Assembly: GCA_008671285.1 (NCBI GenBank)
Contig: RPYR01000252.1
Coordinates: forward strand, 1-9,120
Source: Collinsella aerofaciens
GTDB lineage: Bacteria; Actinomycetota; Coriobacteriia; Coriobacteriales; Coriobacteriaceae
Length of the DNA stretch: 9,120 bases
Direction: 5' to 3'
Shown in pieces: positions 1-5,727 of the stretch (the first letter of the stretch is position 1; every line of letters starts with the position of its first letter). The translations under genes were made by a program, and so were the position numbers. Under the pieces are notes generated by a model. It saw nothing but the letters and a program-made list of their open reading frames with translations, had not been told where the DNA came from and made no database searches.

Positions 1-84
1 ATCATGTACCTCGTAACATTTTGACATGGAGTTATAATTAAAAATGTAGTAATAGTAATAGAGGGTGATGCGCGGGTCGCCGAG
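1..84. other. AT-rich junction inside purB
   Basis: Bases 1-63 are about 27% G+C, in sharp contrast to the G+C-rich purB that follows. They include a short TAG/TAA trinucleotide run (on the minus strand TAT/TAC codons, read as five Tyr). PurB similarity ends at 82-84; bases 64-81 are G+C-rich but also not PurB-like. No stop codon occurs in the purB frame. No terminal repeat or transposase is visible, as too little lies left of the junction. Either an inserted element or rearrangement begins here, or the contig end is chimeric. Confidence 0.6.
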
Positions 85-1194
85 GGCGAGCAGGACCTTG
101 GAGGAGAAGATGAGGCCGCGTGTCTTGTTGAGGTTGGCCATCATGCGAGCGGGATCCAGCTGCAGGCCGTCGATAACGCGGATGAGGCACAGGAACATGT
201 GGTCGAGGGCGATGAAGCTATCGGCCTGGGCGACGCGCGCGGCCGAGCAGTGCGACATGTCCCGCTCGCGCAACCGGGCGACGGTATCGAAGGCAACCTG
301 GGCGTTGGACATCACGACGCGCGACAGACCGCAGACTTTCTCCATGGTGAGGGGGTTGCGCTGGTGCGGCATGGCGGAGCTGCCCTTTTGGCCCTTCCTG
401 AACGGCTCCTCGGCCTCGAGCGTATCGGTCTTCTGTAGATTGCGAACCTCGGTAGCGATGCGCTCACAGGTGGCCGCTGTAGTGGCAAGCACGCCGGCAA
501 GGTAGGCGTGGTGATCGCGGCTGATGACCTGCGTGGACAGGGGATCGTGGACCAGGCCCAGGTGCTCGCAGACGTACTCCTCGACGAACGGCTCGATGGA
601 GCTGTACGTGCCGACAGCGCCCGAGATAGCACCGAAGGCAACATTCTTGCGGGCGTCCTCAAGACGATCCAGATCGCGCTTGAGCTCCCAGGCCCAAGAG
701 CCAAACTTCATGCCGAAGGTCATCGGCTCGGCGTGGATGCCATGAGTGCGGCCGACACAGAGCGTGTTGCGCTCCTCAAAGGCGCGACGCTTGCAAATCT
801 CGCCGAGCTTCTTGACGTCCTCGATGATCAGGTCGCAGGCCTGGGTGAGCTGGTAGCACAGGGCCGTGTCGCCCAGATCGGAGCTGGTCATGCCATAGTG
901 AACCCAGCGGCTGGGCTTGGGGTCGCCCTCGGGAACATCGGCATCGATGTACTCCTTCATGTTGGTCAGGAAGGCAATGACGTCGTGGCGCGTGACTTCC
1001 TCGATCTCATCGACCTTCGCCTTCTCAAAGTTGGCATGGTCGCGGATCCACTGGGCCTCGTCTTTGGAAATACCGATCTTGCCGAGCTCCGCCTGGGCCT
1101 CGCAGGCCAAGACCTCGATCTCCTGCCAAATGGCGTACTTGTTCTCGAGGGAGAAAATGTGTCCCATCTCCGGGCGGGTATAGCGATCGATCAT
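1..1194 (-). CDS. purB: Adenylosuccinate lyase, 3'-incomplete and altered at its end
   Basis: PurB works in the cytosol in purine synthesis. It removes fumarate from SAICAR and from adenylosuccinate, giving AICAR and AMP. The frame is open for 398 codons, from ATG at 1194 to the window edge. Start MIDRYTRPEMGHIFSLENK is typical of PurB, and a Shine-Dalgarno GGGAG lies 5 nt upstream. Seen motifs: TRHDVIAFL with His70, GRTHGIHAEPMTFG with His151 (the counterparts of B. subtilis His68 and His141), and the fumarase-superfamily signature GSSAMPHQRNP. In that signature the usual Lys (B. subtilis Lys268) is Gln278, while the later conserved Glu is kept as Glu285. Homology holds to ...SSKVLLAL (residue 371). 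After it, where PurB normally has a further C-terminal helical part, the frame reads GDPRITLYYYYYIFNYNS and on, which is not PurB-like. The gene therefore either carries an altered 3' end or is chimeric here. It stands alone, downstream of tRNA-Gly on the same strand but behind its own terminator and leader. Confidence 0.92.
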   Translation of the reverse strand, partial: MIDRYTRPEMGHIFSLENKYAIWQEIEVLACEAQAELGKIGISKDEAQWIRDHANFEKAKVDEIEEVTRHDVIAFLTNMKEYIDADVPEGDPKPSRWVHYGMTSSDLGDTALCYQLTQACDLIIEDVKKLGEICKRRAFEERNTLCVGRTHGIHAEPMTFGMKFGSWAWELKRDLDRLEDARKNVAFGAISGAVGTYSSIEPFVEEYVCEHLGLVHDPLSTQVISRDHHAYLAGVLATTAATCERIATEVRNLQKTDTLEAEEPFRKGQKGSSAMPHQRNPLTMEKVCGLSRVVMSNAQVAFDTVARLRERDMSHCSAARVAQADSFIALDHMFLCLIRVIDGLQLDPARMMANLNKTRGLIFSSKVLLALGDPRITLYYYYYIFNYNSMSKCYEVHD

Positions 1195-1199
1195 AGCGG

Positions 1200-1208
1200 C
1201 TCCCTTTT
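1200..1208 (-). promoter_or_regulatory. purB ribosome-binding site
   Basis: On the minus strand AAAAGGGAG ends 5 nt before the ATG at 1194. It fixes the start codon and fits the MIDRY N-terminus. Confidence 0.75.
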
Positions 1209-1238
1209 GGTTATTGGCACGTTGGTCGTAACCCATCC

Positions 1239-1244
1239 ATTGTA
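1239..1244 (-). promoter_or_regulatory. Candidate -10 box for purB
   Basis: The minus strand reads TACAAT about 45 nt before the purB start, which would give a leader of roughly 38 nt. No good -35 box lies 16-18 nt upstream: a TTGCAC is present but only 10 nt away, so this is a weak call. No purine riboswitch or other leader structure was recognised. Confidence 0.3.
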
Positions 1245-1296
1245 CCGTGCGCAGGTGCAAGTATGGGCAGCAGGCATTAACCTAACATTTTGGAAT

Positions 1297-1355
1297 TGGA
1301 GCGAGCAACGGGACGTCTGCGCATTTGCTTCGCAAATCCGCGCCGGCTTCAGGCG
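1297..1355 (-). repeat. 59-bp repeat, copy 1, beginning with a tRNA-Gly 3' end
   Basis: This copy matches 1428-1486 at about 53 of 59 positions. Its first 18 bases match the 3' end of the tRNA-Gly gene including CCA (1619-1636), with one mismatch (GAGC for GGGC). The rest holds a perfect ATTTGC-TTC-GCAAAT hairpin (1323-1337) and the sequence CCGGCTTCAGGCG. It lies close to the purB promoter region. It resembles a decayed attachment-site duplicate, or a dispersed non-coding repeat that targets tRNA ends. Confidence 0.75.
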
Positions 1356-1427
1356 AGCCCCTCAGCCTCACGAAGCCGCGGGGGAAGACTTTGTTGAATT
1401 GGCCGTCCCCATGTCTCCCGCACTCGA

Positions 1428-1486
1428 TGGAGCGGGCAACGGGACATCCGCGTATTTGCTTCGCAAATCCGCACCGGCTTCAGGCG
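1428..1486 (-). repeat. 59-bp repeat, copy 2, beginning with an exact tRNA-Gly 3' end
   Basis: Bases 1428-1445 are identical over 18 nt to 1619-1636, the end of tRNA-Gly from the 3' half of the T-stem through CCA, in the same orientation. The remainder repeats copy 1, including the ATTTGC-TTC-GCAAAT hairpin (1454-1468). The two copies are 131 bp apart. Sharing exactly the 3' end of a tRNA is the usual mark of tyrosine-integrase attachment sites, but no integrase is present. Confidence 0.8.
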
Positions 1487-1530
1487 CCTGTCGGCGCCTT
1501 CGCCTGCTCGCTACAAACGCTTCGCGTTTG
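1482..1530. repeat. Cluster of short perfect hairpins
   Basis: Two further perfect inverted repeats follow copy 2. The first is AGGCGCC-TGTC-GGCGCCT at 1482-1499 (7-bp stem). The second is CAAACGC-TTC-GCGTTTG at 1514-1530 (7-bp stem), whose TTC loop matches that of the hairpins in the 59-bp repeats. The stretch has no coding frame with a start and ribosome-binding site on either strand. The function is unknown; the regular TTC loops suggest one family of repetitive element. Confidence 0.6.
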
Positions 1531-1546
1531 CTTTACGCTCGCACCC

Positions 1547-1567
1547 TGTCGGGTTCGAGTCCCGGCA
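1547..1567 (+). repeat. Stray tRNA T-arm-like sequence
   Basis: The plus strand holds a T-arm: 7-bp stem TGTCGGG/CCCGGCA (one G-T pair) around the loop TTCGAGT. The 15-nt core at 1550-1564 is the reverse complement of the T-arm of tRNA-Gly as it reads on the plus strand (1631-1645), so it is an inverted copy. No acceptor stem, D-arm, anticodon arm or CCA belongs to it, so it is a fragment rather than a tRNA gene. Confidence 0.6.
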
Positions 1568-1575
1568 CTTTATTG

Positions 1576-1607
1576 AAAAAGGCACGGTAATGAAACGTTA
1601 CCGTGCC
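1576..1607 (-). terminator. Intrinsic terminator of tRNA-Gly
   Basis: The inverted repeat GGCACGGTAA/TTACCGTGCC (10 bp, 7-nt loop, 1581-1607) is followed on the minus strand by five T (1580-1576). It starts 12 nt after the tRNA 3' end, so it closes the tRNA unit and separates it from purB. The plus strand has no T-tract. Confidence 0.85.
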
Positions 1608-1618
1608 TGAAATTCGAA

Positions 1619-1693
1619 TGGAGCGGGCAACGGGACTCGAACCCGCGAGTGTCAGCTTGGGAAGCTGATGCCTTACCGCTTGGCGATGCCCGC
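1619..1693 (-). tRNA. tRNA-Gly (anticodon CCC)
   Basis: On the minus strand the acceptor stem is GCGGGCA (1693-1687) paired with TGCCCGC (1629-1623), then discriminator T and encoded CCA (1621-1619). The anticodon stem TCAGC/GCTGA encloses the loop TTCCCAA, with anticodon CCC at 1661-1659, which reads GGG. The T-arm is GCGGG-TTCGAGT-CCCGT, with one G-T pair at the base of the stem. The length is 75 nt. It has its own promoter and terminator, so it is a single-gene unit. Its 3' 18 bp occur again twice downstream, which suggests it has served as an integration target. Confidence 0.95.
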
Positions 1694-1706
1694 TTGTGTG
1701 TTGGCT

Positions 1707-1736
1707 AGTATAACGCGGTTGTCTTGTTCGATACAA
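1707..1736 (-). promoter_or_regulatory. Sigma-70-type promoter of tRNA-Gly
   Basis: The minus strand reads TTGTAT (-35, 1736-1731), an 18-nt spacer, then TATACT (-10, 1712-1707). Transcription would start near 1700, leaving a 5' leader of about 7 nt before the mature tRNA. Confidence 0.75.
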
Positions 1737-1945
1737 GGGTGGCGATGCTTGTTTTAGCTGTGGAGATTCGTTTGAAAATCGCGTCAATTGTGGAGATGAG
1801 GACCTTTGGCCTCCTGTTCTCCCTATCTTCTACCTGCACTTTTGCTTGATTGTTGTATTTGAGCTCAATTTGTCAGGAATTGGGCAAGCTTTTGGTCAGG
1901 CTCCGGTACTTACCCGCATGAACCTCGGGGGTAGCCTCATCCTAC

Positions 1946-1984
1946 GCGTCGCAGCTCCCCGTGCGACGCACGAGGGATAAGGAG
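1946..1984 (+). promoter_or_regulatory. Leader hairpin and ribosome-binding site of the adhesin gene
   Basis: The perfect inverted repeat GCGTCGCA/TGCGACGC (1946-1953 and 1962-1969) has an 8-nt loop GCTCCCCG. The Shine-Dalgarno AAGGAG (1979-1984) follows 9 nt later and sits 5 nt before the ATG. Loop bases GCTCC (1954-1958) are complementary to GGAGC (1981-1985), which overlaps the Shine-Dalgarno, so a loop-to-RBS interaction is possible. The rest of the spacer between the tRNA promoter and this hairpin (1737-1945) shows no convincing plus-strand promoter and no gene. Confidence 0.5.
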
Positions 1985-1989
1985 CAGCC

Positions 1990-4900
1990 ATGTCCAACGC
2001 ACCCACGCACTCTGTCCACAGCGCAATCGCAACAGGTCCGCTGCTCCTGCTCCTCTTCATGCTTTTCGGCTGCCTGGCACCGGGAGCCGCATTTGCCGTC
2101 GATGGCTACGACCAGCTCGGCTTCCGCACTATTAGCGATGATTGTGGGCCCTTCTTCATCGGCAAGTATGAAGCTCAAGACACCTCGATTGCCTACTGCA
2201 TGAACCAGGAGCGCCCCGGTCCCACCAAACCGGGCGGCCCATGGCTCAACTTTGATCAAGGCTGGGTGTGGCTCGACGACGAGTTCGCGGCAATCGTTTG
2301 TCACGGATATCCTACCGCCACGTCGTTTGGCGGCTACCATCTTTCACCCGATCGCGCCCGCGCCGCAACCCAGCTTGCCGTATGGATGCTCAACGGCACT
2401 ACCCATGTCGACGGCACCTACTCCTACACGACCGCTCAGGGCAAAACCAAGAGTGGGCACTTTACCGCCGACAATGAAGTCGTGGCGGCTGCGCGGTGGC
2501 TCCACGACAGCGCAAAATCAGGAAGCATCAAAGCCGCCCCGCACCGCGCGCGGCGCTATCTAGGAGCCGTATCGGGCGGCAGCAGACGTCAAGACATGCT
2601 CTATGTACTGCCGGCGGTCTCTGTTTCCTTCCAAAAGCAGTCTGCAAACGCCGCCATTACCAGTGGAAACAATACTTATCAGTTTGATGGGGCAACATTC
2701 GATATTTTTGAGAGCGCCAGCGACGCGCGTGTCGGCACCATCAAGATGGACAGCAACGGTCGAGCGCAAGCAACACTTCTGCCCAACACGGCATACTACC
2801 TAGTTGAAACGAAGGCGCCGGCCGGCTATGTCCCCCGCCACGATCGTATTGTCTTTACCACGGAGAATGACGGCGGGCGGGTCGCCATTGATGAACAGCC
2901 CGGCACCATCAACCTGCGTATCGTAAAACTCGATGCCGCGACGAATGCCGGCCCCCAGGTGGGATCTTCACTCGCAGGAGCAGAGTTCACGTGTGTGTCG
3001 CAATCAACCCCTGGATGGGCACAAATCCTCACGACCGACGAAAGCGGTCGGGCCACCCTCGCCGATGTCCCCTTAGGAACCTTTACCATCTACGAATCAA
3101 AAGCCCCCGAGGGCTACCTGCCATCCAACGACAGCTGGACCTATACCGTTGGAGCCGACCAGCTCGGCGATTCAGGCGTGATCGAGATCGAATCTCGCGT
3201 TTCCGATATCCCCATTGCGTTTAACCTTGAGATTTCCAAATTCAAGGATTACGGCAATAGCGACCGATCCGGCCTGGAGCAGCCGGCGGGTGGTGTTGTC
3301 TTTGAGGTTGTCAGCAACAGCTCTCAGCAGGTTGTTGGCACACTGACCACAAACATCTATGGCTTTGCCTCCACCAAAGACCAGCCCGAAGCATGGTTCG
3401 GCACAGGTAAGCGACCCGCCGGTGTCCACGGAGCCGTCCCATACGACCGTGCCGGCTACACGGTTCGCGAGGTTCCGGAAACCGTCCCCGAGGGTTTTAA
3501 ACGTGCAGGGGAATGGACCGTCGGGGCCAATCAGATTTCCAACGGCGCCGAGCTTCAATATATCGTGGACAACCACGCTCTGTCGACGCATCTCCAGATT
3601 GTAAAACGCGATGCCCAAACAGGCGCTTCTGTTCCACTAGCCGGATTCACCTTCCAACTACTCGACAGCAATCACGAATCTGTCTCACAAACTTGCTGGT
3701 ATCCAACACATAACGTAATGGACACCTTTACGACTGACGCGACCGGGACCGTCACACTGCCCGAATCGCTCGTGCCGGGCACCTATTATGTACGCGAAAC
3801 CTCGGCCAAAGAGCCCTATCTTGTCGGCGAGGAGATCGAGGTAAACATACCCGCCGACATGAACCTAACGCCCGTTGCAATCGCCTCGTATTATGACCAC
3901 GCCGCGACCGGAAACATCAGGATCGTTAAAACCGATGCCATAGACGGCAGCAGCCTCGCGGGCGCCGTCTTTGAGATCCGTGCCTCGAGTGATATCGTGC
4001 GCCCCGACGGTAGCATTGCCGCGCTCGACGGTGAGACTGTCGCTACCATCACGACGGATGAAACTGGAGAAGCACGCGCGGACAACCTCCCGCTGGGACT
4101 TGGCACCGCACGCTACGAGGTTGTCGAGACTCAAGCGCCGGCAGGCTTCTTGCTCGATCGGACAACCCATATTGTCGACCTTACTTATGCCGACCAGAAA
4201 ACACCCGTTGTAGAAGCACGGCTTAACGTATCCGACGATTACACCAAGGTTGATATCTCCAAGGTCGATGCAAGCGGTGAGCAGGAAGTGGAAGGCGCAC
4301 AACTCACCTTATATGGTCCCGATAAAACCGAAATAGACTCCTGGACCTCATCCGACAAGCCACACCGCGTCGAACATCTTGCACCCGGCACCTACTCGTT
4401 GCGCGAAATGATGTCTCCGCGGACCTATGACCTTGCCGAGGAAATAACGTTTGAAATAAAGGATACGGGAGAAGTCCAATCCGTCGCGATGAAGGATGCG
4501 CCCATCGAGATCAAGGGACAGGTCGACAAGCGTCAGGAACTTGTCCAACCTATCGAAAAGGGCCTGTTGGCTAACGGCGATGGTAAAAATCGCGCCGCGA
4601 CGCAAACTAATACGGATGGACTTTTCTCCTATACCATCGACGCTCGAAACGATTCCGCTACTTGGGTTGATGAGTTTACGATTACCGATGATCTTGAGTG
4701 CGCCAAAGACGGCACGGCGAGATTCATCTCAATCGAAACCCCCGTCGCCATCGGCGACCTCAACGGTCTGTGCAACGTGTGGTATCGCACGACGCCGTTG
4801 GACTCGACAGACGTCGATGAGCCGGCGAACGCGACACTTGACGATGGACACGAAAATCCTTGGCTTGAGTCCGACGAAGTAAAAGAGAGCCTTGGTGAGG

Positions 4901-5421
4901 ACTGCCGCCTCGTCGATTACGACGGCTGGCGCCTCTGGAAGGCGGATGTCTCGACCACGGAATCCACCACACTCGAGGCGGAAGAGCTCGACCTTGCATC
5001 CAATACCGTCGTAACAGGCATTCGAATTGAATACGGTGCGGTAGCCGCCGACTTTACGACTCGACGCGATGCGGATTCTTGGACCCGCGATGATCTCAAA
5101 GATGAGCACGACGACCTTGACGATGCCAAAGCAATCCTTGGCACAGACGCTCGGGGCGCAGTCGTACACATGCAGGCAACGTCGGCTTATACGCCCCAAA
5201 CCGCACTCACCAACAGCGCGCGCGTCGATCTTTGCCGCAACGGTGGCGGCGATAAACTTGAGTCACATGACGAGGACAGCGTCATTCAACGCTGTACCCT
5301 ACCGCAGGACCTACCGGCAACAGGATCAGTTCCCATCGCCGCTTGCATCACCGCGCTCCTGACCTCGGGTGCCGCAGCCCTATGGTTCGCTCGCCTTAGG
5401 TCGATCCCAAAGAAGCGCTAG
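1990..5421 (+). CDS. Sortase-anchored adhesin with thioester domain and Cna-B repeats
   Basis: A 1143-residue predicted surface protein. Residues 1-36 form a signal peptide, with hydrophobic core 16-35 and a likely cut after AFA; its N-region has no Lys or Arg, only His, which is unusual. Residues 37 to about 208 look like a thioester domain: AYCMN gives Cys70 and TQLAVW gives Gln128, the pair that forms the internal thioester used by such adhesins to bond to host amines. Six Cna-B (SpaA-like) domains follow at about 210-302, 307-408, 411-529, 534-637, 641-750 and 752-838. Each has a first-strand Lys (216, 313, 417, 539, 647, 758) and a late Glu (273, 369, 494, 603, 713, 806), often in ETKAPAGY-like contexts. 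Residues 840-1100 form a different domain (FSYTIDARNDSATWVDEFTITDD, NVWYRT, IRIEYG). The C-terminus has LPATG (1108-1112), a hydrophobic segment and the tail RLRSIPKKR, so it is a sortase substrate. No sortase gene is adjacent. It is transcribed alone and ends in a shared terminator. Confidence 0.9.
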   Translation: MSNAPTHSVHSAIATGPLLLLLFMLFGCLAPGAAFAVDGYDQLGFRTISDDCGPFFIGKYEAQDTSIAYCMNQERPGPTKPGGPWLNFDQGWVWLDDEFAAIVCHGYPTATSFGGYHLSPDRARAATQLAVWMLNGTTHVDGTYSYTTAQGKTKSGHFTADNEVVAAARWLHDSAKSGSIKAAPHRARRYLGAVSGGSRRQDMLYVLPAVSVSFQKQSANAAITSGNNTYQFDGATFDIFESASDARVGTIKMDSNGRAQATLLPNTAYYLVETKAPAGYVPRHDRIVFTTENDGGRVAIDEQPGTINLRIVKLDAATNAGPQVGSSLAGAEFTCVSQSTPGWAQILTTDESGRATLADVPLGTFTIYESKAPEGYLPSNDSWTYTVGADQLGDSGVIEIESRVSDIPIAFNLEISKFKDYGNSDRSGLEQPAGGVVFEVVSNSSQQVVGTLTTNIYGFASTKDQPEAWFGTGKRPAGVHGAVPYDRAGYTVREVPETVPEGFKRAGEWTVGANQISNGAELQYIVDNHALSTHLQIVKRDAQTGASVPLAGFTFQLLDSNHESVSQTCWYPTHNVMDTFTTDATGTVTLPESLVPGTYYVRETSAKEPYLVGEEIEVNIPADMNLTPVAIASYYDHAATGNIRIVKTDAIDGSSLAGAVFEIRASSDIVRPDGSIAALDGETVATITTDETGEARADNLPLGLGTARYEVVETQAPAGFLLDRTTHIVDLTYADQKTPVVEARLNVSDDYTKVDISKVDASGEQEVEGAQLTLYGPDKTEIDSWTSSDKPHRVEHLAPGTYSLREMMSPRTYDLAEEITFEIKDTGEVQSVAMKDAPIEIKGQVDKRQELVQPIEKGLLANGDGKNRAATQTNTDGLFSYTIDARNDSATWVDEFTITDDLECAKDGTARFISIETPVAIGDLNGLCNVWYRTTPLDSTDVDEPANATLDDGHENPWLESDEVKESLGEDCRLVDYDGWRLWKADVSTTESTTLEAEELDLASNTVVTGIRIEYGAVAADFTTRRDADSWTRDDLKDEHDDLDDAKAILGTDARGAVVHMQATSAYTPQTALTNSARVDLCRNGGGDKLESHDEDSVIQRCTLPQDLPATGSVPIAACITALLTSGAAALWFARLRSIPKKR

Positions 5422-5430
5422 CGCGATGAA

Positions 5431-5466
5431 AAAGCGGGCGAGCCAGTCCCCTGGCTCGCCCGCTTT
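5431..5466. terminator. Bidirectional terminator between convergent genes
   Basis: A perfect 16-bp stem (5431-5446 with 5451-5466) around a TCCC loop lies 9 nt after the adhesin stop codon. On the minus strand it is followed by CTTTTTC-type T-tract (the A-run 5429-5433), so it also ends the 5488-8925 operon. On the plus strand the T-tract is short (TTTCAATCATTT). Confidence 0.85.
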
Positions 5467-5487
5467 CAATCATTTAAATCGCCGCAT

Positions 5488-5706
5488 CTACTCTGCAGAC
5501 GAAGATCCACCATCAACGATTGCCTGCTCGGACTCAGGAATCCCATCGGCACCCGTACTCTGTTCTTGCTCCACCTCTTCGCTGATTGCGGAGGCGGGGG
5601 TCGAGCCCTTTGCACCCACGATGTAGGCAGCCCCAAATCCTAACGCAATGGCAATCAAGGTCAAAATCACGTAGACAGGCCAATGGCGCTTAATATACGA
5701 AAACAC
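5488..5706 (-). CDS. Small single-pass membrane protein
   Basis: A 72-residue protein not recognised as a known family. The start is GTG (5706-5704), chosen because a perfect AAGGAG (5717-5712) lies 5 nt upstream. The short N-terminus MFSYIKRHW is basic. One membrane helix follows at about 10-31 and carries a small-residue zipper (Gly23, Ala27, Gly31, spaced by four), which often packs helix against helix. The tail of about 40 residues is acidic and Ser-rich with no Cys. The positive-inside rule places the N-terminus in the cytoplasm and the tail outside. It begins 21 nt after the stop of the large membrane protein gene with no terminator between, so the two are co-transcribed and the small protein may be its partner. 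It ends just before the shared terminator. Confidence 0.75.
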   Translation of the reverse strand: MFSYIKRHWPVYVILTLIAIALGFGAAYIVGAKGSTPASAISEEVEQEQSTGADGIPESEQAIVDGGSSSAE

Positions 5707-5727
5707 GTTGACTCCTTAGAGCTCCGT

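Noticed and set aside
1290..1475. A minus-strand open frame through both 59-bp repeats (ending ...APIPKC)
   Set aside because: After the preceding stop it has no ATG and no ribosome-binding site before its first GTG; the sequence is a repeat with hairpins.
1297..1486. A CRISPR-like array
   Set aside because: Only two copies 131 bp apart, starting with a tRNA end and with no regular spacers or cas genes.
1541..1575. A second tRNA gene on the plus strand
   Set aside because: Only a T-arm is present; there is no acceptor pairing, anticodon arm or CCA.
508..1590. A 360-codon plus-strand frame across purB and the repeat region
   Set aside because: It is the antisense of purB, whose minus-strand motifs are clear, and it runs on through non-coding repeats and the stray T-arm.
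2062..2076. A lipoprotein box (LFGC, Cys28) in the adhesin signal peptide
   Set aside because: Phe at the -2 position is atypical, and a good signal peptidase I site (AFA) follows. The protein ends in an LPATG sorting signal, which fits wall anchoring rather than a lipid anchor.
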